Made by a program: the position numbers and the translations under genes. Shown here in pieces: positions 15,343 to 23,609 of a DNA stretch of 34,708 nt. Source of the stretch: JBGCED01 sp045106055 (GTDB lineage: Bacteria > Pseudomonadota > Alphaproteobacteria > CBDDJK01); assembly GCA_045106055.1 (NCBI GenBank), contig JBGCED010000027.1, positions 1 through 34,708 on the forward strand. Reading direction: 5' to 3'. Every line of letters starts with the position of its first letter. Position 1 is the stretch's first letter. The notes beneath the pieces are model-generated. The model searched no databases. It was not told where the DNA came from and worked only from the letters and a program-made list of their open reading frames with translations.

Positions 15343-15467
15343 GTTTGCGCTCAAACGCCACGCAGGCTTTACATCGCACTAGCGATGGCGCGCGCCACAT
15401 TACCGCTTGCGGTATGTGCAAACAGATCAAATGGCGCGCTTGCTTGTTGGTTTGCGTTCAAACGCCA
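15343..15467. repeat. Repeat-rich spacer: copy B of the dispersed repeat plus hairpins
   Basis: Copy B (15347-15382) is the inverted counterpart of the element at 13305-13339, sharing the exact core GCCTGCGTGGCGTTTGA on the opposite strand. An 18-bp direct repeat GTTTGCGYTCAAACGCCA (17 of 18 identical) bounds the region at 15343-15360 and 15450-15467. Inside are the hairpins ATCGC-ACTA-GCGAT (15373-15386) and CACA-T-TACCGC-TT-GCGGTA-TGTG (15396-15418, one bulge). The whole 177-nt spacer between the SDR and AEC genes is otherwise non-coding. Confidence 0.75.
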
Positions 15468-15502
15468 TATTTTTACACCATCGGGGCTTGCGCCATATTG
15501 CT

Positions 15503-16486
15503 TCATAATACCCATTCAAGAAATAACAGCCAGCCCGTTACCGTTACCAAAGCTGTAATGTTGGTCATTAAGGTTGCGGTTGCTGCAAAATTCTTGCCCG
15601 CATCATATTTTTCAGCGAAAATAGAGACAATCGCCCCGCAAGGCAAGGCGGCAACAATGGTTGCAACCTTAACCATCAATGGGTCAAGCTGGAATATATA
15701 ATGGCTTAGGCAAAAAACACAGGCTGGAAATAATATCATTTTAAATAAAGTTAAAATCATATTTTGAGAAAAACGCCCTGCCAGCCTTGCACGGCTAAGC
15801 CCCATGCCAAGCGCAAGCAAGGATAATCCAATAAGCGCGCGTTCAATATGTTTGATGAATTCTTCTGCCATTTGCGGCAATTCAATATTGGCAATATTAA
15901 GCAAAAATCCAGCAATTACACCATAAAGAATGGGGGTGCGGATAAGCGCAGATATGACTTTGTGCCGCGTTGAAGCCGTGCCATTAGCGGTGCTTGCGTG
16001 CATTCCACTAGCGGTGCTTGCGCGCATCCCATTAGCCGCATTTGCCCGTTCAAGCAAAATCGTTGTAAGGGTTAAAAATCCCGTGCCATGAATGGATACA
16101 ATCATAAATAAAATAACAATGCCCTGATCGCCATAGGCTGCATAAATGACGGGAATGCCAATCAGCACCGTATTTGAAAAGGCAAAGCCAATCGCGGTAA
16201 TCGCTTGCCCTGCTGCATCGCGCTTAAAATAAAATGCGGCAATCACCATGCCAAGCATAAACACCGCATAAGCAGGAATAAAATAGCTAATCAGCAAATA
16301 AAGCGGCGCGCTGCCATCAAATTCAACCTTGGATAAAGCACCCATTAAGGTAATGGGAACTGCAATATCGGTTACAATTCGAATAAGCCCAAATTCCATC
16401 ATTTGGGTAAAGCCAAAATATTTTGCGGCAATATAGCCAACCGCAATAATCGCCAAAATGGGGGCAAGAATATTTAAAATAAGCAT
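15503..16486 (-). CDS. AEC family (auxin efflux carrier-like) transporter
   Basis: This 327-residue polytopic membrane protein has two hydrophobic bundles of about five helices each. It starts MLILNILAPILAIIAVGYIA, a typical AEC N terminus, and has the later GLSLLALGMGLSR and AALPCGAIVSIFAEKYDAG segments seen in this family. AEC members move organic anions such as malate or malonate; the substrate here is unknown. The predicted central cytoplasmic loop carries an unusual in-frame run of 8-residue repeats of form xASTAxGM (from the 24-bp DNA repeat). The gene is divergent from uvrD over a 79-nt spacer. Its ribosome site is weak. Confidence 0.88.
   Translation of the reverse strand: MLILNILAPILAIIAVGYIAAKYFGFTQMMEFGLIRIVTDIAVPITLMGALSKVEFDGSAPLYLLISYFIPAYAVFMLGMVIAAFYFKRDAAGQAITAIGFAFSNTVLIGIPVIYAAYGDQGIVILFMIVSIHGTGFLTLTTILLERANAANGMRASTASGMHASTANGTASTRHKVISALIRTPILYGVIAGFLLNIANIELPQMAEEFIKHIERALIGLSLLALGMGLSRARLAGRFSQNMILTLFKMILFPACVFCLSHYIFQLDPLMVKVATIVAALPCGAIVSIFAEKYDAGKNFAATATLMTNITALVTVTGWLLFLEWVL
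15981..16052. repeat. In-frame 24-bp tandem repeat inside the AEC transporter gene
   Basis: Two close 24-bp copies (15981-16004 and 16005-16028, three differences) and a degenerate third (16029-16052) encode an Ala/Ser/Thr/Gly/Met octapeptide repeated in the loop between the two membrane bundles. On the coding strand, each unit contains GCAAGCACCGCTA. The reading frame is preserved. Confidence 0.85.
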
Positions 16487-16565
16487 GGTTTGAAGGTGAA
16501 TTTATAAATTTTATTTGGTGGTTTGGTTGTTGAAGTAAGCACGAATCCGCATTAAATATAAGCAC

Positions 16566-18890
16566 ATGACAATAGAAGATGATGACTGGTTAATGGATGA
16601 GCCACCTGTTTTAGATATTCCTAAAGCAGGGCTAAGGCAAGAAATAGATTCAAGCATGTATTCAGGGACAGGCGAAATTGCCAATCCTGAATGGCTTGAT
16701 AAATTAAACGAAGCCCAAAAACAGGCGGTGTCAACGCTGGATGGACCGTTATTGGTGCTTGCGGGGGCGGGAACAGGGAAAACGCGGGTTCTAACCTCCA
16801 GGCTTGCGATGATCCTGCGCCAAGGGCGCGCAACCCATGGGCAGATCTTATGCGTGACCTTTACCAATAAAGCAGCACAAGAAATGCGCGCTAGGGTGGA
16901 AACCCTGCTTGGTCACGGCACAGATGGGATGTGGATTGGCACTTTTCATTCACTTGCCACCCGCATTTTGCGCCGCCATGCCGATTTAGTTGGTTTTAAC
17001 CGTGATTTTACCATTTTAGACAGCGATGACCAAGTGCGCTTGATCAAGCAGCTTTCAAAAGATTATCATATTGATCCGAAAAAATGGCCGCCGCGTGCGT
17101 TATTGCATGAAATTAGCCGCTGGAAAGATCGCGCTTTATCGCCCGACCAAGTCCCCAAAACAGATTATCAAGCCTTGGAAGGCAGCAAGCTGGATCAGCT
17201 TTACGCCGCTTACCATGAACAGCTTGCACAGCTAAATGCGATGGATTTTGGCGATTTGCTGCTTTATTGCATTATTTTGCTAAATCAAAACCCGATGCTG
17301 CTAGAGGAATATCAACGCCGCTTTAGCTATATTTTGGTGGATGAATATCAAGATACCAATGTCGCCCAATATTTATGGCTGCGCTTGCTTGCCCGAAATT
17401 CAGGCGGGGTCGCGGGGGTGCATAATATTTGCTGCGTTGGCGATGATGATCAATCCATCTATGGTTGGCGCGGGGCGGAAATTGAAAATATTCTGCGCTT
17501 TGAAAAGGATTATCCAGGCGCAGAAATTGTCAAGCTGGAATGTAATTATCGATCTAGCGAAGCGATTTTGGCAGCAGCCTCGGCGGTGATTGCCAATAAT
17601 AAGGGGCGGCACGGCAAAAGCCTGTGGACAGATCGCAAGGGCGGGACAAAATTACAAGTGCGCGGCGTGTGGGATGATTATGCAGAAGCAAGGCTGGTTG
17701 CCGATGATATGGTCAAACAAAAGGTTGATAATGATGTAAAATGGTCAAGCTTTGCAGTATTGGTGCGCGCCAGTTTTCAAACACGCCCCTTTGAAGAACA
17801 ATTTATTGCAAAAGGAATTTCTTACCGCGTCATTGGCGGCTTGCGTTTTTATGAACGCGAAGAAGCGCGCGATTTGTTGGCTTATTTGCGGTTAATCAAA
17901 TCCCAAAGCGATAATTTAGCCTTTATGCGGATTGTCAATAAGCCCGCGCGCGGCATTGGTGCAACCAGTCAGGCAAAAATTCGCGAATGGGCAGAAAATA
18001 ATCAAAGCAGCATGTTTCATGCTGGCAAAGAAATGCTAGATGCGCAGCATTTTAAAGGGGCTGCGAAGACGGGGCTTACAAAATTTTATGATTTTTTTCA
18101 AAAATGGGAAAAATTAAACTTCATCAATAATCATTGCGCGCTGGCAGAATCGGTGGTTGAAGATTCAGGCATGGCAAGAATGTGGCGCGAATCCAATCTG
18201 CCCGATGCGCCTGGGCGGCTTGAAAATTTAAGTGAATTTATCGCAGGGATGGGTGAATTTGAATCGCTTATCAGCTTTTTGGATCATGTCGCTTTGGTGA
18301 TGGAGGCAAATAATGCCAAAACAGGCGATTATGCGTCCATTATGACGCTTCACGGCGCAAAAGGGCTTGAATTTGATCAAGTATATTTGCCCGGCTGGGA
18401 AGAACAAGTCTTTCCAAATCCGCGTGCATTAAATGAAAAGGGGCAAAGCGGCATCGAAGAAGAACGCCGCCTTGCCTATGTCGGGATTACCCGCGCGCGC
18501 CACCGCGCCATGATCAGCTATGCCGCGCAGCGACGCGTTTTTGGCGAAACTTTGGTCACTGTGCCATCGCGCTTTTTAAAAGAGCTGCCCGCCGATTATA
18601 TTGATGCAAGCAGCAGCGTATCAAACCGCTATCAGCAATCAAGCTATGGTTCAAGTACGATGCCAAGCACGATGCCATCAAGCGCAAGCCGCACCGCCAG
18701 AACCGCGTCAAGCCGCGCACCATCTTCTTCAAAGCGGTTTATTGCAGGGGATCGGGTGTTCCATGATAAATTTGGCGCTGGCACGGTCAGAAAAGTTGAG
18801 CATCCCCATATTATGGTCACCTTTGATCATACGGGGGATAAATTATTATTTGCCGATTATCTTCATAAAATAAACGAGGAATCACAATGA
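16566..18890 (+). CDS. uvrD: UvrD/PcrA-type ATP-dependent DNA helicase
   Basis: This 774-residue superfamily 1A 3'-5' helicase acts in nucleotide-excision and mismatch repair and removes RecA filaments. Motifs in order: Q motif LNEAQKQAV; Walker A AGAGTGKT (66-73); motif Ia CVTFTNKAAQEM; Walker B VDEYQDTN; motif III GDDDQSIYGWRGA; motif IV LECNYRSS; motif V TLHGAKGLEFDQVYL; motif VI EERRLAYVGITRARH. After a Ser/Thr/Ala-rich linker (about 675-720) comes the C-terminal Tudor-like domain of PcrA/UvrD: GDRVFHDKFGAGTVRKVE. The stop overlaps the gcdH start by 4 nt (ATGA). Confidence 0.95.
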   Translation: MTIEDDDWLMDEPPVLDIPKAGLRQEIDSSMYSGTGEIANPEWLDKLNEAQKQAVSTLDGPLLVLAGAGTGKTRVLTSRLAMILRQGRATHGQILCVTFTNKAAQEMRARVETLLGHGTDGMWIGTFHSLATRILRRHADLVGFNRDFTILDSDDQVRLIKQLSKDYHIDPKKWPPRALLHEISRWKDRALSPDQVPKTDYQALEGSKLDQLYAAYHEQLAQLNAMDFGDLLLYCIILLNQNPMLLEEYQRRFSYILVDEYQDTNVAQYLWLRLLARNSGGVAGVHNICCVGDDDQSIYGWRGAEIENILRFEKDYPGAEIVKLECNYRSSEAILAAASAVIANNKGRHGKSLWTDRKGGTKLQVRGVWDDYAEARLVADDMVKQKVDNDVKWSSFAVLVRASFQTRPFEEQFIAKGISYRVIGGLRFYEREEARDLLAYLRLIKSQSDNLAFMRIVNKPARGIGATSQAKIREWAENNQSSMFHAGKEMLDAQHFKGAAKTGLTKFYDFFQKWEKLNFINNHCALAESVVEDSGMARMWRESNLPDAPGRLENLSEFIAGMGEFESLISFLDHVALVMEANNAKTGDYASIMTLHGAKGLEFDQVYLPGWEEQVFPNPRALNEKGQSGIEEERRLAYVGITRARHRAMISYAAQRRVFGETLVTVPSRFLKELPADYIDASSSVSNRYQQSSYGSSTMPSTMPSSASRTARTASSRAPSSSKRFIAGDRVFHDKFGAGTVRKVEHPHIMVTFDHTGDKLLFADYLHKINEESQ

Positions 18891-20104
18891 CAGACATTGC
18901 AAAACAGCATGAATTGGCGCGTGCAAAGCCTGCTGCTTTAAATTGGGAAGATCCGTTTTTGCTGGATTCCATGCTAGAAGACGAAGAAAAAATGATCCGC
19001 GATGCCGCCGCAGCCTATTGCACGGATAAATTATTGCCGCGCATCATTGATGCCAATCGTAATGAACAGTTTGATCCAGAAATTATGGTTGAAATGGGAA
19101 AGATGGGAATGTTGGGGGCGACCCTTCCTGAAATTTATGGCGGGGGCGGCAGCAATTATGTGGCTTATGGGTTGATGGCGCGCGAGGTTGAACGGATTGA
19201 CAGCGGTTATCGATCCGCAATGTCGGTGCAATCTTCATTGGTAATGCATCCGATTTTTGCCTATGGCACAGATCAGCAACGCCAGCAATATCTGCCAAAG
19301 CTGGCAAGTGGGGAATGGATTGGTTGCTTTGGCTTAACCGAACCTGATCACGGTTCAGACCCAAGCAATATGATCACCCGCGCCAAACCAACAAGCGGCG
19401 GTTATATTTTGTCGGGCGCAAAAAACTGGATTACCAATGCGCCGATTGCCGATATTTATATTATCTGGGCAAAATCAGATGCGCATGAGGGTAAAATTAA
19501 GGGCTTTATTCTGGATAAAGCGATGAAAGGGTTAAGCGCACCAAAGATTGAAGGAAAATTAAGCCTGCGCGCATCAATTACAGGCATGATCCAGCTGGAT
19601 GAAGTATTTGTACCAGCAGAAAATCTATTGCCAAATGTTGCGGGGCTTGCAGGTCCCTTTGGATGTCTTAACCGCGCGCGCTACGGCATTGCATGGGGCA
19701 GCATGGGCGCAGCCGAAAGCTGCTGGTTTGCGGCACGCAATTATTGCATGACTCGCAAACAATTTGACCGCCCGCTGGCGCAAAATCAGCTTATTCAAAA
19801 AAAGCTGGCAGATATGCAAACTGAAATTGCACTTGGGCTTCAAGGCGCATTGCGGCTTGGGCGGATGATGGATGATCATAGCGCATCCGCAGAATTAATC
19901 AGCATGATGAAGCGCAATAATTGCGGAAAAGCCCTTGATATTGCCCGCAATGCCCGCGATATGCACGGCGGAAATGGGATTAGCGATGAATATCATATTA
20001 TGCGCCATATGGTGAATTTGGAAGCTGTTAATACTTATGAAGGCACACATGATGTTCACGCGCTGATCCTTGGGCGCGCCCAAACGGGATTGGCTGCATT
20101 TTAA
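18887..20104 (+). CDS. gcdH: Glutaryl-CoA dehydrogenase
   Basis: This 405-residue FAD-dependent acyl-CoA dehydrogenase oxidises and decarboxylates glutaryl-CoA to crotonyl-CoA in lysine/tryptophan and aromatic degradation. Family features: WEDPFLLDSMLEDEEKMIRD near the start; FAD/substrate segments CFGLTEPDHGSDPSNM and KNWITNAPIADI; an arginine-containing GPFGCLNRARYGIAWG that in GCDH contacts the glutaryl carboxylate; and the catalytic base near residue 385 in TYEGTHDVHALILGRAQTG. The match to GCDH is much closer than to straight-chain acyl-CoA dehydrogenases. It is translationally coupled to uvrD; there is no evident pathway neighbour in the window. Confidence 0.94.
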   Translation: MTDIAKQHELARAKPAALNWEDPFLLDSMLEDEEKMIRDAAAAYCTDKLLPRIIDANRNEQFDPEIMVEMGKMGMLGATLPEIYGGGGSNYVAYGLMAREVERIDSGYRSAMSVQSSLVMHPIFAYGTDQQRQQYLPKLASGEWIGCFGLTEPDHGSDPSNMITRAKPTSGGYILSGAKNWITNAPIADIYIIWAKSDAHEGKIKGFILDKAMKGLSAPKIEGKLSLRASITGMIQLDEVFVPAENLLPNVAGLAGPFGCLNRARYGIAWGSMGAAESCWFAARNYCMTRKQFDRPLAQNQLIQKKLADMQTEIALGLQGALRLGRMMDDHSASAELISMMKRNNCGKALDIARNARDMHGGNGISDEYHIMRHMVNLEAVNTYEGTHDVHALILGRAQTGLAAF

Positions 20105-20212
20105 ATATATGATCAATTTACTTGAATAAGCAAAGGATTCATGCAACCAATGAACAGTTGGCAATGAACGGCTGGGTTCTTTAAAGCAAGCAAATATAAA
20201 AAGGGGGCGGTT

Positions 20213-20458
20213 ATGTTGTGGGTTTATTCTAGGAAGCAATCGCATCTTGTGCGTTATCGCCATGGGGGGATTGATGCACTTTATCCCGTTATGGCTTCTA
20301 TTGCGGCAAAAGATCAGCCGCAACAACAAGGCGGCGCGCTTGCATTTGATCACTATGGGGCGCATTATAAACGCAGTGCGGTATTATACTTGCCGATAAT
20401 GGATCAAGCAACCCCCAAGCCAGCACCCAAAGCAGCTGCGCTTACCCAAGCAAAATAA
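20213..20458 (+). CDS. Small hypothetical protein (81 aa)
   Basis: I do not recognise this protein. The ATG is preceded by a purine-rich ribosome site (AAGGGGGCGG). The product is basic and hydrophilic, with no membrane segment and a Pro/Ala/Lys-rich tail (TPKPAPKAAALTQAK). Codon choice (CGC, GCG, GGG) resembles its neighbours. It fills an otherwise empty 384-nt gap between gcdH and the HIG1-like gene in the same direction. Upstream (20149-20176) is a 14-bp imperfect tandem, AATGAACAGTTGGC / AATGAACGGCTGGG. Without homologues it could still be a chance ORF. Confidence 0.45.
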   Translation: MLWVYSRKQSHLVRYRHGGIDALYPVMASIAAKDQPQQQGGALAFDHYGAHYKRSAVLYLPIMDQATPKPAPKAAALTQAK

Positions 20459-20488
20459 CGGTTAAATTGAATATAGGCATGTGTTAAG

Positions 20489-20677
20489 ATGAGTATTGTA
20501 ATTATATTGGCATTGATTGCGACGCTTGCCGTTCTTGTCTGCGGAATATTTATGATGGCACGCGGCAAGGCGGGTACGGGCAATCTTTCCAATCGCTTAA
20601 TGCGGGCGCGCATTATTTTTCAATTCATTGCAATGATACTGGTGCTGGTTGCAATCGGCTTTGGGCTTCGCCCTTAA
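20489..20677 (+). CDS. Twin transmembrane HIG1-type small protein
   Basis: This 62-residue protein has two hydrophobic helices (about 2-24 and 40-60) separated by the polar loop ARGKAGTGNLSNRLMRARI. The SNRLMRARIIFQF segment at the start of helix 2 matches the alphaproteobacterial HIG1-N/twin-transmembrane family, related to the mitochondrial hypoxia-induced Rcf1/HIG1 proteins associated with cytochrome oxidase. In many alphaproteobacteria this gene lies directly upstream of the PduO adenosyltransferase gene, exactly as here, which supports the assignment. The functional link is unproven. Confidence 0.82.
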   Translation: MSIVIILALIATLAVLVCGIFMMARGKAGTGNLSNRLMRARIIFQFIAMILVLVAIGFGLRP

Positions 20678-20686
20678 ACATTAAAG

Positions 20687-20705
20687 AGGCTTTGGGATAA
20701 AGCCT
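20687..20705 (+). terminator. Hairpin between the HIG1-like gene and pduO
   Basis: AGGCTTT-GGGAT-AAAGCCT forms a perfect 7-bp stem with a 5-nt loop, followed by TAATTTT. It lies 10 nt after the HIG1-like stop and 27 nt before pduO. The U-run is interrupted, so partial termination or mRNA stabilisation is as likely as full termination. Confidence 0.45.
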
Positions 20706-20731
20706 TAATTTTAAAATCAACAGGATGATAT

Positions 20732-21340
20732 ATGGTTACCCTATCCAAGATTTATACAAAAACAGGCGATAAAGGCACAACGGGGCTTGGCGATGGCTCG
20801 CGGCGTCCAAAGCATGATTTGCGGGTTGCAGCTTATGGCGAAGTGGATGAAGCCAATGCCGCGATTGGGCTGTTAATTTGCGCCCTAAATTCCAACCAAG
20901 AAGATTCCAATCAGGATCAAGCAATCAGCGATTTATTGCAAATGGTGCAGAATGATTTATTTGATCTTGGCGGGGATTTATGTGTGCCGCAGGACACAAC
21001 AACCAGAACAAATCCGCTGCGCGTTACAGAAAGCCAAGTGCTGCGCCTTGAATCTCAAATTGATCAATATAACGCTGCGCTGCAGCCACTTACCAGCTTT
21101 ATTTTACCAGGGGGCAGCCTTGCTGCCAGCCATGCCCATTTGGCGCGCACCATCACAAGACGCGCTGAACGGGCAATGACCTTGCTTGCAAGCCATGAAG
21201 CGATTAACCCGCACGCCATGCTGTATATAAACCGCTTATCCGATTTATTATTCGTGCTGGCGCGGGTGTTAAATGGCAGCATAAAGGGCAGGGCGGATGG
21301 CGGCACGGAAATATTATGGCAGCCCGCAAAACACCGCTAA
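20732..21340 (+). CDS. Cob(I)yrinic acid a,c-diamide adenosyltransferase, PduO type
   Basis: This 202-residue enzyme transfers adenosyl from ATP to cob(I)alamin or a corrinoid precursor, making the cofactor for mutases. The N-terminal ATP-binding motif IYTKTGDKGTTGLGDGSR is diagnostic. It is followed by VAAYGEVDEANAAIGL, FILPGGS, and RTITRRAERAM with the ATP-binding arginines, and then NRLSDLLFVLARVLN near the end. AGGA precedes the ATG at 20732. Another cobalamin gene, cbiB, is about 9 kb away in the same window, consistent with B12 synthesis or salvage. No cobalamin riboswitch was recognised upstream. Confidence 0.94.
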   Translation: MVTLSKIYTKTGDKGTTGLGDGSRRPKHDLRVAAYGEVDEANAAIGLLICALNSNQEDSNQDQAISDLLQMVQNDLFDLGGDLCVPQDTTTRTNPLRVTESQVLRLESQIDQYNAALQPLTSFILPGGSLAASHAHLARTITRRAERAMTLLASHEAINPHAMLYINRLSDLLFVLARVLNGSIKGRADGGTEILWQPAKHR

Positions 21341-21362
21341 GATCGCCAGAAAAGATAAAATC

Positions 21363-21647
21363 ATGCCCTTAAATGATACGCTGCTTGCTGTTTTAAATGT
21401 TGCTTTGGTGATTCTGATCGGCCTATGCTGCTTGCTTGGATTTTGGGCGCATTGGCAATCACGCAAGCATATTTTAAAAGATCAAGGCTGGGCAATGCGC
21501 AAAGATTCGCTAATGCAGCGCAGGCATTTGGCATTAAATGAAACAGGGATGCGCTTTGTTGCGCTTCAAAAAAAACTCATGGCGGTCATGTTAATCTTGT
21601 TTTTGCTGCTATTATTTCTTAATAGATTAAGCACACCGAATATATGA
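21363..21647 (+). CDS. Small hypothetical membrane protein (94 aa)
   Basis: I do not recognise a family. Two hydrophobic segments (about 6-29 and 70-87) flank a basic loop (HWQSRKHILKDQGWAMRKDS, RRHLALNETGMRF). The charge pattern places the loop in the cytoplasm. The start at 21363 is chosen over an in-frame ATG at 21297 that would run 44 nt into pduO; no clear ribosome site supports either. It lies 22 nt after pduO and 18 nt before rsfS, so it is likely part of the same transcript. Confidence 0.6.
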   Translation: MPLNDTLLAVLNVALVILIGLCCLLGFWAHWQSRKHILKDQGWAMRKDSLMQRRHLALNETGMRFVALQKKLMAVMLILFLLLLFLNRLSTPNI

Positions 21648-21665
21648 ATGATTTAACATAAAGAA

Positions 21666-22100
21666 ATGATGATGAATAATATAGACCAAACAGCCCATGA
21701 TGCCTTGAAAAAAGCGCGCTTAAAGCCAACTCAAAGATTAAGCGTTGCTGAAATGGGCGATAAATTAATCGCTTGCCTAGAAGAACATAAAGCAGAAGAA
21801 ATTACGCGCATTGATTTGGCAGGACTAACCGATATTGCCGATGAAATGCTGGTTGCAACGGGAATGTCATCGCGGCATGTTGGCGCGCTTGGCGATTATG
21901 CGCTGGAATGTTTAAAGCAATCTGGTTGGAAAAACCCTAATATTGAGGGGAAAGCCGTTGGCGATTGGGTGTTGATTGATGCGGGTGATATTTTAATCCA
22001 TCTGTTTAAACCAGAAATTCGCGAACTTTATAATATTGAAAAATTATGGAGCGAGCATCGCCCAAATTCAGAAAATCCAGAACAACCGCCCCAAGCATAA
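21666..22100 (+). CDS. rsfS: Ribosome silencing factor RsfS (Iojap/YbeB family)
   Basis: This 144-residue protein binds L14 on the 50S subunit and blocks subunit joining under nutrient stress. Family motifs: KAEEITRIDLAGLTDIADEM, VATGMSSRHVGALGDY, and VGDWVLIDAGDILIHLFKPEIRELYNIEKLW. Three consecutive ATG codons (21666, 21669, 21672) make the exact start uncertain, and no good ribosome site is present. The usual neighbour nadD is absent; here it precedes hldE, whose start lies 14 nt downstream. The window carries a second hibernation factor, hpf. Confidence 0.93.
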   Translation: MMMNNIDQTAHDALKKARLKPTQRLSVAEMGDKLIACLEEHKAEEITRIDLAGLTDIADEMLVATGMSSRHVGALGDYALECLKQSGWKNPNIEGKAVGDWVLIDAGDILIHLFKPEIRELYNIEKLWSEHRPNSENPEQPPQA

Positions 22101-22114
22101 GCCTGATGGGGGTG

Positions 22115-23608
22115 ATGATGTCTGATCCTGTTATTGCTTATCCATTGCTGCAACAAGCATTAGACCAAATTTCAAAAACCCATATTTTGGTGGTTGGGGA
22201 TTTAATGCTGGATCGCTATGTTTATGGCGATGTGAAGCGCATATCGCCTGAAGCCCCGATTCCTGTGTTGAAAATTAAAAGCAAGGCGGCAAGCCTTGGC
22301 GGGGCTGGCAATGTTGCGCGTAATTTGCGTGCGCTTGGCTGCAAGATTGATCTGGTGGGCATTGTTGGTAAGGATGATGCTGCCGCTGAAATTACCAGTT
22401 TGGTAAGTGCGAATGAGGGCAAAGGCAAAATCACGCCCCATTTTATTGATTCGGATCATATTAACACCATTGTTAAAACCCGTTATTTATCGAATCGTCA
22501 GCAAATTTTGCGCTGTGATACCGAAGATGATCCGCCCTTTGATGCCCGCATTACCCAAAAAATGCTGGCGCGCGCCCTTGATTTAATCGAAACAGGCGGC
22601 GTGCAGCTGGTGATCCTATCGGATTATTTAAAGGGGCATTTGCCGCCTGATTCCATCCAGCAAATCATTGCAATGGCAAAAAAAATGGGTAAACGCGTTA
22701 TCATTGACCCAAAGGGCAAGGATTATGAACGCTATCGCGGGGCGGATTATATTACCCCCAACCGCAAGGAATTATCGCTTGCAAGCGGCATTTCTTGTTA
22801 TGAAGATGAAACCATTCAAACAGCAGCCCGCAATTTGATGGAAGAATATGATATTGAATGCGTGATTGCCACAAGATCAGAACAAGGGATGAGCATCATT
22901 AAGCGCGCCGCACGCGATCCTTTAATCCATATGCCAGCGCGCGCCCGTGCGGTTTTTGATGTTGCTGGCGCGGGCGATACGGTGATTGCAACCATTGCAG
23001 CGGGGCTTGGTGCGAAGCTTGACATTAAACAAGCCGCCGCCATTGCCAACTTAGCCGCAGGGATTGTCGTTGCCAAGGTCGGAACCAGCATCGCAACCCC
23101 AGATGAGCTTGTGGCTGCCATAAAGCAGCAAGCACCAATGGCGGAAGATTCAAAAATTCAAAATCTCAAGGATGCGTCTTTGACGCTTGAAACCATACGC
23201 ATGGCAGGAAAGCAAATTGGCTTTACCAATGGCTGTTTTGATTTGCTGCATCCAGGTCATGTTGGGTTGTTGCAGCAAGCAAAGCATCATTGCGATTTTC
23301 TGGTGGTTGGATTAAATTCGGATCAATCGGTTAAACGCTTAAAGGGGGAAACCCGTCCCATTCAGGATCAGACCAGCCGCGCAAAAGTGCTTGCGGCGCT
23401 TGGGGCGGTGGATATGGTGGTGATTTTTGATGAGGATACGCCGCTTACACTGATTGAAACGCTAAAACCTGATCGATTGATTAAGGGTGCGGATTATAAA
23501 ATTGACGCGGTAATTGGCGCAAAGCAGGTTGAAAGCTGGGGCGGCAAGGTCATTCTGGCTGACTTTCTGGACGGGCATTCCACCACAAATTTAATTACCA
23601 AAAGCTGA
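22115..23608 (+). CDS. hldE: Bifunctional heptose-7-phosphate kinase / heptose-1-phosphate adenylyltransferase
   Basis: This roughly 497-residue fusion enzyme makes ADP-D-beta-D-heptose for the LPS inner core. The PfkB-type kinase domain (about 1-330) shows VVGDLMLDRYVYGDVKRISPEAPIP, the G-rich SLGGAGNVARNL, and the catalytic DVAGAGDTV. The C-terminal nucleotidyltransferase domain (about 350-497) shows GFTNGCFDLLHPGHVGLL and the end segment EGHST-like DFLDGHSTTNLI. The start at 22115 (or 22118) is preferred over an ATG at 22046 inside rsfS, because GGGGGTG lies immediately upstream and the extra residues are not conserved. It lies just before a glycosyltransferase gene (1-nt gap). Confidence 0.95.
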   Translation: MMSDPVIAYPLLQQALDQISKTHILVVGDLMLDRYVYGDVKRISPEAPIPVLKIKSKAASLGGAGNVARNLRALGCKIDLVGIVGKDDAAAEITSLVSANEGKGKITPHFIDSDHINTIVKTRYLSNRQQILRCDTEDDPPFDARITQKMLARALDLIETGGVQLVILSDYLKGHLPPDSIQQIIAMAKKMGKRVIIDPKGKDYERYRGADYITPNRKELSLASGISCYEDETIQTAARNLMEEYDIECVIATRSEQGMSIIKRAARDPLIHMPARARAVFDVAGAGDTVIATIAAGLGAKLDIKQAAAIANLAAGIVVAKVGTSIATPDELVAAIKQQAPMAEDSKIQNLKDASLTLETIRMAGKQIGFTNGCFDLLHPGHVGLLQQAKHHCDFLVVGLNSDQSVKRLKGETRPIQDQTSRAKVLAALGAVDMVVIFDEDTPLTLIETLKPDRLIKGADYKIDAVIGAKQVESWGGKVILADFLDGHSTTNLITKS

Positions 23609-23609
23609 T

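Noticed and set aside
20105..20212. Cobalamin riboswitch upstream of the HIG1-pduO genes
   Set aside because: No B12-box-like sequence or matching architecture could be recognised; the spacer shows only a 14-bp imperfect tandem.
19895..20365. 156-codon minus-strand open frame opposite gcdH
   Set aside because: It overlaps the conserved 3' end of gcdH in antisense and has no family signature.
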